Below are positions 47,946 through 60,800 of a stretch of DNA of 64,000 nucleotides, one piece after another; position 1 is the stretch's first letter, and each line of letters begins with the position of its first letter. The notes below the pieces were generated by a model. The model made no database searches and was not told where the DNA came from. It saw nothing but the letters and a program-made list of their open reading frames with translations. The position numbers and the translations under genes are program-made. The stretch lies in contig JAYKAV010001000.1 of assembly GCA_035582835.1 (NCBI GenBank), forward strand, positions 3,797,721 to 3,861,720. The letters are read 5' to 3'. The stretch is from Phoebastria nigripes. Its lineage: Eukaryota > Chordata > Aves > Procellariiformes > Diomedeidae.

Positions 47946-50900
47946 GACAAGATACTCCTGCCTAGTTAACACCTGCCCCCGATTCCCAATACAGAGCAAA
48001 AACTCTCCTGGAGGGAGCTTTTCAGTATTTCTGTAATAGCAGACCCCACCCTTACTGTGACAATAGCTGTACACTTGAACAGATCTGAGAGAGAAACCCA
48101 AAGGAATAATGATTTCTATAGGCTTCTATAAATAGTAAGGGCAGGAAAATGAAATATCAGTGCTTGTTTTATTAGAGGCAAGGTGAAATTAACATTGAAC
48201 TAAAAATCTGAAAGGAAAACTTGTGCATGGTGTGTTTAAAAAATAATATGTCTATACATCTCATTGTAATGTTGGGTTCAGTTACTTAGCTGTGCTTTAA
48301 GAAATGAGTAGTAACTATCAGAGCCATAATTCCACTTCCAGTATAATCAAATTCCCTTCACTACAGAGAAAAACTAACTGGGTGGACTGCGTGGTATTAC
48401 TCAGAGTGCAGAAAGCCGACATTTTCAGCAAAAGAATATAGTATTGGGTTTGCAGTCTCAAATCAGTTGGAGCTGATGTTGTGGTCTTTAAACTTTTTTT
48501 TGGCATTAGCAGAAAACACCACCTTTCATACTCTTGCAATATCTAAGTACTGTTAGCGTATTTCCATTTTCTCCATCTTAAATCCATACATTTCTAGGAG
48601 CATCCTGATTTTGCACTCAATTGTAGCTGTACCTCTGATACCNTCTGTTACACTGAATGCACATAAGCAAAGATATGTTCCCTAGACACACATTGACCAG
48701 GAAAAGGCCAACAACATTAACTACTTTTTGGTATTTATAATTAATTTTTACCTTCTATCATAGTAGCTTAGACATCAAACTATCTAACATGAAGAAGGAT
48801 TTGTTGTGGTTAAAAGTTGTAGAACTAAACCTGCAGCCAACATGAAAATAAAAGTGACTGAGAACCATGATTTTTGAGAGTTCTGTAAGGACACATCTGC
48901 ATTTACAGATATGATGACAGTGGTATAGGAAACTCAGAATTAACACTGTTACTGACTCTGAAATGTTTCAGTGATCACAGAAATACTAATTTGTACTTAA
49001 AATGCATGAGATTCTCTTGTCTGCTATAGACAACATGACCCTCATAGCGCATGCAAATTATAATGGCATATTATAAGAATTACTGTCTATTTTCACTAAA
49101 CCAATACAAAGAAAGGTTATGAAAAGAGCTGTCATTGACTTACAAGAAAGGATGCTTGTCATGTGAACACTTCACAGAATTTTTAAGTCATTAAAATACA
49201 CTTTGTTTTGTTTTTTACTTGGTACAGAGAATTCTGTGCGTTAGCAGCAAATCTCCTGCTAAATGAGGAAAAAAGGCTTGCCTTATTTTCAAATCAATTT
49301 AGTCCTTAAATAAGAAGATTCTTATATCAATGACCATAACAGCAGTTAAGTTTCCAAACTATTTAAGTATAATTCTTCAGCTAAAAGGCTACCAACAGCA
49401 GAAGTAATAAAAAAAGATCTTAGTACCTATACCTGAGAAGCAAAGAGTAAACCACTGCTTGAAATGGAACAACTTAATTCATATGGATATACTGAAACAT
49501 ATCTACAGTTTGATGTTCCTCTATGGTCAGTCTCTATATATCTGCTCACGGTAAAACTCAGTCAAATCCATTTNCTTTTACATGTCCTTATTTCAAAGTT
49601 TATATATGAGCCCTATGATTGCTCAGAAGGTTTGTAGACTGTTTACCAAAACAAGATTCCTAATCTATGTCAGCCTGAAAGATAAGCTGATTTTACATTA
49701 TTTGAAATCACAGTGTTACAACTCAATATTAATTATAATGGGAGAAAGGATTTTAAAATCAAAAACCTTTCTTTGAGTTGATTCATGCTTTGAAAATGAG
49801 TATTTATAGCACCTATCTCAATCTAACAATATAAAAGCTACTATCTTTAAGACTTCTGTTCCTGTGGTTTCCAATAACCATCTCTGTATAGGGTAAATCC
49901 CCCCTATAAATACACAAATAAATCACATGTCAATATGCTCCAATATGTGGTTCTGTGTGGAACTGCAAGTATCTTTTCACATTCTGTAAAATGGAGTGTA
50001 GCAAAGGAATTTGAATCAGCTTAACAAAAATCTGTTTTCCATCTGTTTCATAGATCAACACCAACACCAGTCATTTGTCAATTGTCAACTTGTTCCCTCT
50101 TATCTAGCTATTGAAGATAATCTGCCATATACCAGATAAAACAGCTTAGTTTTTGTAAGTCTGTTCTTACAGAGCCGGGCTCAGGGAGAAACAAAGAACT
50201 TGATGTCTTTGTATGTCTTTCCATTACCATCACATAATTTATCGTAATAGCTTTTATACTGGAGAAACACATAAAATTTATGTCAAATTCTGTTCAAGAA
50301 AAACATGAAGTATTATAATAAACCAAATAATAGGTACCTAAGACCTACACGCTTCAAAATTCAAAATAATTTGCTGTTTTGGAATCTGAATCATGCCTTC
50401 TGAAGGGTAAGAGCTGTCAATGCTGCCAGTGTACTTAAAGGATGCACATCATACCATCTTCTCTGAACAACTACTTCTCCTCCCAAACACAGACTTCCTA
50501 GACATCTTTAAAGTTTTAAATCTTATTTCATTATTTTTTAAATTTATATATAGAAATAGAAGCATATTATTTACATCTTATAATTAGCCTCAAAGTACAT
50601 TATCACCTACATAAAAGTTGCTTCTGTCTTCCTTCCAGATGTGTTTAGGAGCAAGAATTATATTGTAGAAGTATTTATCATTAAAACACAGCATTTCAGA
50701 GTTTAAGCATTATGTTAATTTCTGAGTTTATACTGCAGCTTATTTTTCACCTGAGAAGTAAGAGACTACAAGGAAAACGCAAAGCTCAGAGGATTATCTG
50801 CTTAACCTGAAATGAATATGGCTAAACTAGAACAGAGTACATCAATGTTTTAATACTCAAGGGTTAGTATTTTATGGGGAAGTAATATCAGAATTAAAAG

Positions 50901-53900
50901 GGCATGTGTTTTTTATGTGAGAAGGTTTAGTTTGCCCCTGGTTATCACACTCAGTTTGCTCATAACACTTGTCTTTAATAACTACTACATTCGCCTGTGA
51001 ATAACACAGGAATCCAGAGCTTAAGCTTCCTTTCAGTTCCACTGGCAAAGCACATCAAATAGTACAAAAATTAAAAAAGCTATTTGCAGAGACAGGAGAG
51101 GAGTTGAAAATTAAAGAATTCTTTGTTTTAAATACAAAATGGGAGACAATAAAATACTAACCACTGGACATTTCTGATACAAAGTTTAACTCGCCCATCA
51201 ACGCACTCAAACTACTCTCAAGGTAATAAAGCACACAGTTCCACTTAATCAATATGTTAGGTTCCCTCACTTCAGTAAACACCCTCAATACTCCTCATAA
51301 TTTGGAAGAAGCCAGCTGTTAGTACTGAGTTTACTGGATGGCATTCTCAATTACTATATATAAAAAGATGATTCAGTGATTAATGGGGGTGAAAAAAGCA
51401 GGAAAATACTCTTGAAAGCAATTAGAGAATAAGAGATTCTTAGAAAGACAAGTCAACAAATCCCAAGTCTCTTAAACACTGTAATGAATCTTCTATTTAT
51501 AAAGAACAAACAGACAAGGTACATAAGCAATACCACTCATTACTGGCTCTCCACTGTATGTTTAATAACCCAACAGAGCAATTGAAGGCCTGAGGCGAAG
51601 CCAAATAATTTTAATTTTTCTGTAGTAATGAAAAACAAAGAGATCTAGTAGAATGAAGATGTTTGCTTTGCACTTACCAGAGGCAAAAGATTCTGCACAG
51701 GCTATTTTATCTTCTGTCATCATTAAGTTTTATCCTTAACAGTGAAGGGAATTCTGGAATATACAAGAACAGCACAAAATATCTATGTAAAATTCAAGTC
51801 TATAGTAAAGAAATCAAAAAGTAATGGATACTTAAAATAATCTCATATATTAGGTAATTTTTAGATCTCTGTATGACTCCTAAGGTTATCATATTCTCCC
51901 AGACATTTCTGCATTTATGTCTGTTTTGACAAATTTGAATACAAGCACTCAAATGTTAAATCCGTGCAAAAGAAGTAGTAATAATAGAAAACTAAGTTAT
52001 TTGCCTTTAAGATCCAGAACTAATAAAGCTGCAAACTTGGAAAGCTTTATTGTACTGCACTTTCCACATCAGAGTAGGAGCAAGGACAGACATTAGCATA
52101 AGGGAAACACATCCTTTACTTGAACTAGAAGAATCCAAACATGAGTTATTTCTTATTAATTGTTAGAACACAGTAAGTTTGTTTGGGNTTTTTAAATTGT
52201 GTTCCAACTTTCCTTTAATTATTAGCATCATGAGATAAAATGTTCTCTAAAGCAAGCGTGTGGATTTCTTGTCCACAAAGAGCTATAAGAGGCAGATTTA
52301 AATACTGCATTACTGTGTTTAAGCTTACGAAATACCTGGTTTTAATGTCAATTTATAAAAGTATCAAAAGCTGCATTACATACATTCATGGAATAGTTTA
52401 CATTACAACAAGTTGCCAGATGTGTAACATCAGGATTTAATGACAACATTTCAGCACCACCTATAATGCTACTGCAGTACAGTTGGCAAATACTAATGCT
52501 CAACAAGAGAAATAAAAAGCACAACAGCACTTCTTTTTCAGTACTCTCTCTTCCCCTCAGAAACACAAATAAAGGCTGTAACTGTTCTTTAGCAACAGTA
52601 CCAAACAGGGAGCTCAAGCTAACAAGCAGCCCTCAAGGGTTAGTGGAACATTAATGAGAAGCAGAAAGAGTGTAGAAGATATTTCTATATTAATTTTCCT
52701 ATACCTAAAAAGATTGTGCGTCATTTAAAAACAAACAAAAATACCCAGGGTGATCAAACAAGGACTACTAAGGGAAAAATACGTCATTGAATTCAGTTTT
52801 ATTTGAATGAGAACTGGAGGTCATGGCTTATCCTTACTGTAGGACTACACAGAAATTAATATTGCCAAAAACCCCAAAAGATATGGGACAGTCACTTCAG
52901 ATTTACAGTATAATGAAAAATTATTTATGTAAATTTGCAAGAAAATGCAGATTATTTGGTTGCCTGGTTGAGTTACAAAGAGCAATTTACAACAACTGAA
53001 GGAACTGGCAGAAAGCCAAGCCCATCTCAAAGCAGAAGAACCTGTCTGCCTTATATTTGAAAATGTAATAACTAGTCTTCTGCTTGCCTAACCATGAGGC
53101 TACCTTCTCTTCTTTCATCATGGAAGCACTTGAAGTAATGATGGGAGAATATCTCAAATGAATGGCAATCTTGCCTGCGGGCCACCAGGCCAACCTTAAC
53201 AGAAATACCCGGTATGATATATCCAGGGGAAAATAAAAATATATGGCTCTGATTCCCTCTCAAACAGGAGTCAAATTTTAGTGTCTAATATAAAGCCCAT
53301 GAGATTCAGTGAATAAGCAACCAGAAATCAAGGGCCTGCCCAGTCAGCTACAGCATCAGAGAGGGGGAGACAGTGAAAGACAATAAAGTTGTCTCGGGAC
53401 CCATGGTTTTGAAAGCAGGATTTTCTGCAAATCTTTTGGGGTTCGCACAGTTATAAGTCAATCCTCTCTATGTCTAGCTCTCTGGCTATCCAATCTTTCT
53501 AAGAAGGAAAAATAAAACAGTAAAATACAGTTATCTTTCTCCTTTTTCTCCACTTTTCAATTCCCCCCCCTCCCCCAGCATGGAACGTTATCTATGTTGT
53601 CCAGTATAGCTTTACACCTTAGGATGTCTGATTATAAAGTGGGATATATGTCAGCTCTGTTTTACTGAAGAGGATCAAAAAAATCATACAGTCTCCTACA
53701 GAACTAGATCTGGATCCCCTATGAACAACAGACATTAGCTTCATTGAACATACTGAAATACTTTTCAACACTAATGCACACTCAAGTTGAAAGATTTCAA
53801 GACAGATCCAAACATCTAGAGTGCTATTTTGAAGGGTAATACATTATGTTAGTGATCCTATTGATTAACAGCAAAACCCTGTTATTAAGGTCAGATGTGC

Positions 53901-56299
53901 TTATTGATCTTTTTCTTTTTAAGGAAGACTTTGTATGAATATTAATGGCTAATGCCTAGAATCGAAGAATTGAAAGATGATTTAGCAAATTAAATTAAAC
54001 CAGGTTCTCTCTGTTCCCAGCAGCCAAGCTATATAAGCAAAATGCCACATCTGATAATGCTTATTTTTACGATTTTTTAAAAGGATTATGAAAGAAAACC
54101 TTTGTCATAAACCCTTTCAGAAAGGGAAAAGCTAGGTAGGAAAGTATAAAAAAAGAAAGGTTAAGTTACAAAAGTATCAGAACAGATACTACACAACAGT
54201 CTACAAAGGGGTGAAAAATTCAATTGTATACATAACCCAAGGCATAACCCATATATGTCTCCCTAATGCCAATATAAAGCTGAAAATTGGAAATAGGTTT
54301 ACTTTTCTAGACCTCAGAAAAAATACAGCATTATTGAAACACTGCACTCTTCTACTGCAAGATTTGTCTCATTTCTTACTAGTGAAGTTTATCACCCATC
54401 TAATGATCTAATTTTCCTATACTGACACCACTGAAGGTTTTACACTGTANCAGTAGGCTGCAGAGATATTCACATCACTCATAATCCTGATGGTGCATAA
54501 CATAGATCAAAGACCAAGTTCTTTGTTTCTAGTGCAAAAAAACTCTTAAGCACAGACAAATCTGATTATTCAAGAATATTGTCCTCTTTAGCCTGCTACA
54601 ACAGTAAACATTGAAAAAAATAGCTAAACCTATTTCCTCATCAAATGGGCCCTGTGTCCAGTAATGTCTATACACAGCATGTCTAAACAAATGTTACATC
54701 TTCATTAGAGTTTCATGTCAGTGTTAACTCAAATAACAAAACATAAACCTCAGATTGAATATGCTGCCAGAGCCTGCCAGCTCTTTTTCCTACACTATTA
54801 ACATCCATTAAAGCTGTTGATTGTGAAACTACTTTCTCTCCTTGTCCTCCACTCCATCTGATCAAAAGCTCAGACTGCTGCTCTCTTCTATCTTCATGCA
54901 GATAACAATTCATATTCAAACTCAAATAAACATCAGAAAGTATGATATTATGTTCCTGTAGCAATTATTCAAAATACTAACCCATTAGTATCTATAGCAA
55001 ATAGGGGAGACAACCTGCTAAACAGTTATCCAGCAACCCTGTAAGAACCTACACATACAATTTAAGATATGGATATTTTCATCTTGGACAACCTAAATTT
55101 AAAAAAGTATGTATACAGGAGAGAAAGAAAGATATTGTGGAAAAATCTAACAAAGGAGTTAAGTATTTCCTGTTTTATTAGCAGCTTACTGTCAGCATTA
55201 AAGATTAATAATGTATGGATATCTAGAAATTAAAGATGTTCAAACAATTGAAGAGAGAGGTCAGCTTGAATAACCCATCATATCAATCTTTAGGGAAACA
55301 AATTAGGGTACATTACCATCACAACTTTTGCTTAACATGGTTTCAGGGTTTAATCCAGTTATGTGGAAAGACTTGGGAACATCAAAGAAATAACCCCCAC
55401 CCCTCCCCCCGCCCCAAACACAAACAAGTGAAAAGGCTTTTTAATAAATCCTTTAAGCTGGATACACAGCTCATACAGAGGGAAAGAGAACATTTAAAAA
55501 AAAAAATTCCTCTAAATTCTGACTTACTCTGGAAGAAGGAATGACGCCTCAATTACACCCCTACCAAAACAGAGGCTTTTAGAAAATTCTTTCACTAGAC
55601 AGTAGTTTACTGAATTGCTACATCAATGTACATTTCAGGCTTTTAAGTCAGGGGGCCAAGGCAGAAGTGAATCAAGAAAAAGGGCATGCCGTGCCCCCTT
55701 TACAATTACATTAATGATTTTTCCCATCTCTGACTGTGGAAAAGTTATTTATTGTATCTAAATTTCTCATTCTACTAACAAGACTGAGTGAAGAGACAAA
55801 ATAAATACTTCTTACTTCATTTACGGAAGTTGTATAGCTCACTTATTTCATTACACTGGTCACAACTTATAGTGGTCAAAGTGAGAGCAGAACTCTCTCT
55901 TTATATCCTGATAAGCATAAAAATGAAAGACTTAAGTTCCTCCATTAATGCCACCTAAAGCACACTGAGGGCCAAATAAATAAGCAAAGAACAGACAGGA
56001 AGAACTTACTTGCAGTGATGTGATGTCCTAGTAATAATTGGTACTAAGTCATAGCATTAACATGGAAGAAGAGTATCATCAGTCAAGTATCTAATTCCTG
56101 TATCCATTACATTAGCGGACTCGGAAATTAATTAGTAAAGGTCATGAATAAAGGTGCATTTATGTATGTGCCTTTCTACATCAACTATCTCAACAATTTC
56201 AAGATTATTTTTGTCTGCAGTTGTGGACTGTAAATTTAAGCACACAACCGTACTACAATTAAATCACAAAATAATACTGGTTGGAAAGGGATACTGATG

Positions 56300-56470
56300 T
56301 AGTCAAGATTCAAACGATAGAGTATTAACTCTTCTGTCAGGAGTCATGGATTTTCTTCCCAATTCTGCCATTGTTCACTGTGTTTTCTTGGTTTAGTCAT
56401 TTGAGATCAAGTGATCAAATTTGTCTACTAATTTCATGGATGCAGTAATAAAACGTTAACTGTCTGCCCT
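56300..56470 (+). repeat. MIR/CORE-SINE-like remnant
   Basis: In order along the + strand: CAGGAGTCATGGATTTTCTTCCCAATTCTGCCA, then TTCACTGTGT, TTGGTTTAGTCATTTGAGATC and ATGGATGCAGTAATAAAA, which parallels the MIR order 'ggagtc..ggtt..tggctctgcca', 'agctgtgtgacctt', 'gggcaagtcacttaacc' and 'aatgggg.taataata'. Strongly diverged; by-eye call. Confidence 0.45.
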
Positions 56471-57754
56471 GAACACTTCCAATGGTGTGACAATACTAGT
56501 TTCCTATAAAATTCATTTTTACTTCAAAATGTTACAGCAGACATGAAAGATTCTCCTCAGGCTTTTCAACTTTAGACTGTATTGCGCTCCTGAAACACGA
56601 CAGCATGCACGTCATTGAAAACAAACTGCATTTTTTCTCATTATATTTTCCTCCAAAACAAGGTTGTGGGAATTTGCCAGAGCTACTTTTCCAACACAGA
56701 AAAAACAAAACAACAACAAAGAAAGAGGAGTATTAAAAAAACACTTACAAATAACTGCTTTATCTAGACTAGAGGGAAGGGAAGAAAAAAACCCCACCAA
56801 CACACAAAAGTTGCCCAGTTACTGAATAGCTAACCATCTTCCACTTGATACATATGACTACTTCCTGCTGTCTCTGGGCAAAGTGCAACCACTACTCTCA
56901 TCTGTGCTGCAAAACAAGCATAATTGTTCTGTGGTATATAAGCGACAGAGCAGAAAAAATTCTGACCACAATGTCTCTTTTGTGATGCAAGGCATGATGC
57001 TTTTAACAAGTCTGGCTCACAGGTAGGAAATTTACAATTTAAAGAAACAAAAGACAGGTCAGTGGGGAAAGTAATTAACACAAGATCTCTTTAAAATTAG
57101 ATTTAAAACTGTCCAAAGTGAACAACCAAAACAGCAAGGAGGTAAATATAACTTTTTGCAAAAATGTTAAGGTATCTGAAGACATTAGCAGGATCCTGAC
57201 TACATAGGTATCACATATTTTCTAAGCTCTCTCTACTTTTTCTTTTACCCAGGTCCTGAAATATGAGAAATCGGGGTGTATTTAGTAAGTAAATTATATT
57301 TAGATTAAAAAAAATTAAAAGTAGTTACTTTTTGTATCCACACAAAATTGCAAATACACCTAGTACATTAGTGATAGATCTTTTCAAGTTGTCTGCAACC
57401 AGAATACTGGCATTGTTATTGCTATAGGGATTATGCTGACAGTAGCTTTTTGGCAGCATATGAACAGGTGATGTTCATTATTCAGGTCATGTTCTTCTAG
57501 AGTAAACATTTGTAAAAAAATTACTGTTTAAACTGCCATTTCCTGGCCAAGAGTACACTCATGTAATCTGGTTTTGGGCACAGTTCCTCCCATTTCTAAT
57601 GGGGATGAAACTAGAAATACCAAAGAAAAACGTAGCCACAAGATATATTAAACTGTTTTGACACAGAAAGCAGGATAACAGTAATGACAAAAATCTGTTC
57701 TGGAGCAGAGGTGGCTAATGAAGCTAGGTGAATTGTGTTTCCTTTGTCTTTCAG

Positions 57755-57860
57755 AAACAAACAAACAAAAAACAAAAACCAAAACAACAACAACAAAANA
57801 ACAACCAAACCCCCCCACCACCCCCCGCCCCCAAAAAAAAGAAAAAAAAGAAACAGAGAA
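57755..57860. repeat. A/C-rich low-complexity block
   Basis: Consecutive (AAAC)n, (CAA)n, C7/C6 runs and A8/A8 runs with one N at 57799. The block creates several overlapping artefactual open frames on both strands. Confidence 0.85.
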
Positions 57861-60800
57861 GGGTGGGAAAAAGAACAAACTCATCTTCTCTACAGCATTA
57901 TCAAAAATCCAGGCTTTGTAGTAACTTTGAGCTTTGATTCAATCAACACAATTCCATAAAGGTTGGAATGGTCACAGAGAACGGCAGCAAAGGTTAGTTA
58001 CTATACTTGATATTAAATTGAAGTATCTCAACTTTGCTGGCTTAGATCTATTCAGCTTGATTTTTTTTTAACTTATGCTGAGATTCAGCTTGTCTCTGGT
58101 CAAAGGAACTAACGCATGGGAACACTGGGCAAATTTGGGTGGTTACTAAATGTATGTAACACTTACTACATATGAAACTCATTACAAATTTTAATTCGGA
58201 TCTTTCCCATGCAAACCTTCTTGCTCCCTTCTCTCCTCCCATACCTAATACTGACTATAGATGAGGATAATGTCTACAAAAATGTTTACTTTGAAACAAA
58301 ATATTTCATTATAACTACTTCATACAAACTATCACGGGACAACAATGTGCCAATGCTTCCACATAGGAGAGTCCCTCTAAGGCAGCACTCAGCACAGGGC
58401 TGCGCACGTTGTTACCAGCTACGTGCTATGTTCAGCAAGTGTATGGCAGGCTGACTAGAAAAAGCCTGAAACACAAGGCTGCTTATGGGTACCTCTGGTT
58501 TGGAACTGTTACATTATGAGGCAGGAAATGATTGTCTATATCTAGTGACCAGTCATCTTCCAGGTAGAAAGTAAAAGAAGCAGTTCCAGCAAGAAGGTAA
58601 TTTACAGGTTACCATACTGAACAAAACATACAGTCCATTCCCTGATGAAACAAAGCCCATAACGCTTCAAGAAAAAAGCATCACAGTAATGGATTATTTA
58701 AAGCCTCCGAGCAGAGCCTGCTTTGATGGAAACTAAGCAGAAAATTAGAGAAAATGGAAACAAAGATTTCATTCATACCTGTGGCTATGAAAGTAGATTA
58801 AAAAAAGATGAAAGGCTGCAAGTTCCACTGTTGCTTATCCTCAGCCACNATAGGCTCAAAAGGCTATGCACGCATTTTTGCTCTCACAGAGAAAGAGAGG
58901 ACTAGAACAGAAATTCTAAACTCCATAGATGATCCCTATCCTTTCAAAACATGGCTCAATAACAGATTTTTTTTAAAGCAAATACCAAGAGGATAGATGA
59001 ACAAACTAAATGTATAATAGATTTTAAAATGTTTTAGTATTGGAAACATTTGAGGATTTTTTTTTTTTTTAAGAGCAATCTAAGAAGCATATCCAATCTA
59101 GTATAAATAATCCTTTAATAATTCTCAAGCCCTTCTTCTGCATTTGTTGCTAGTGACAGAACATTCAAATACAAGACAATGTAATAATTAATGCCTCAAT
59201 TAATTATGGTAATTAAGTTTCTATTTTTCAGCAGCAGTTTTCAATTGAAGATACCAACTGCTTGACAAGAGAGAAGGGATATATTATGACTTAATCAGTT
59301 GAGCAGTTACTTGTGTAAGCGGTCTACTGTCTTTGTTTAATCTATTCACATAAGTAACAGCTGTGTAAAAACAAGTATAGTTTTTATAATAAATGAAACA
59401 CTTGTTTTCAGGTGCTCATAAAATAACTTCATGTTCTAACCAAAGAGCAGAGATAGCCCTAAGCATGGGTGAAGCAGGTGGCTGCCTAACACGGAGGCNG
59501 TATACATCTGCTATATCTACAAGTGGTAAACTCTACGCAGAGATCCTGACAGGTGAGTTTGTGGGGTTTTTTTATAGCTTAGAGATTTCTTCACTCTCCC
59601 AATGTCTCATCCTTAAAAATGAGAGATTCTACACAGTAATTCTATAAAATGCCTCCTGTAAGAACCTGCTTTCTTTCTTTCCACAGGATCATGGAATAAC
59701 GTGGCTCCTTTAGGCAAAACCATATTACAAAAACAAAAGAAAAAAACCTTTTCACCCATATCTGTCAGATTCTGGAAAACCTAGCAGGGGGGTCTTCTAC
59801 AGAGAACAGGAGGAAGAATGGCACAGGACAAGGCTTTGTTCTCTTGTCAGTAGGCATTTTGGCCCACATTACCCTATTCTACTCTCATCCGCACCGCCAA
59901 GCAAGAGGTCACATGACTACCATCTTTTTGAGTAGTGTCAGAGTGGTGCTTTGCTTATATGACTGCTTTTGTCGTAGGAGTTTGCTACTTCCTCCTGGGG
60001 TTTATAATTCTGTTATAAAATCCCATGCATGATCGATGTAACAAAATAGTTACTGCTAATCGCACAAAAAGTAAAAATCCATTTGTAAACGTTGTGGGGT
60101 CTCCTGCTCTTTTCATTCAGTACTACTTACTAAAACTACATAAATAGCTCAATGAAATTAAAAACAGGCACCATCTGCCTCCCCTTCACCTCCCTGAATT
60201 CTTTCTTACCAGAAAACTGGGTACTAGACATGATTCTGCTTTTTTCCTGTGAAGAGAGTGCCTCGAAATTATACTGTATTAAATGAAAAGAAAATACGGA
60301 CTACTATGAGCCATTTCTAGCAAATTTTACCAATGCTGCTCTAATATAGTTAGAATATAACATTCCCCATCCCTATTACTTTGAAAATTTTACTTCCAGA
60401 CAACCTCAACAAAACTGTCTCAGTGCTACTTTACCCAACCTCCAAATACAGGCTTTAGAGGTGATAATCGAATATTACAGTCTTTGTTTTGGCAAAGCAC
60501 CATGTATCACATCTGTCCAAGTTGTGCACTGTGAAATAATGTATCCTAAGCACTAGCAGCCCCAAAATATATATCTGATGTTTTAAAGCAAAAGTGGATA
60601 AAACCAGTCCTATTGCTATTTGTCTGTTTTCTTTTTCCTGATTCAGCATTATTTACAGATAAGCTACAAACAATACTGAGACAAGAAAAATGAAGCTGAA
60701 CTAACAAAGCATATGACAGTAAACAGCTTATCAGCAATATAGTTGTACCCCCTCCCTCCCTGCCTCATTCAAGTTAAAGGAGATCTAGAATTTATAGGAT

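Larger units (their letters stand above)
45417..47960 (+). other. NETO2: NETO2 3' UTR / 3' flank (extent uncertain)
   Basis: AT-rich sequence after the stop codon with a Pumilio-motif cluster at 45440-45479, a TATTTATT AU-rich element near 46618, a 31-base A run at 46906-46936 and several candidate poly(A) hexamers between 45793 and 47945. The true 3' end could be any of these; transcript data would decide. Confidence 0.55.

Noticed and set aside
59393..59647. Candidate exon (frame with SGAHKITSCSNQRAEIALSMGEAGG and a GT at its 3' side)
   Set aside because: No recognisable protein family, an N in frame, and no partner exons around it.
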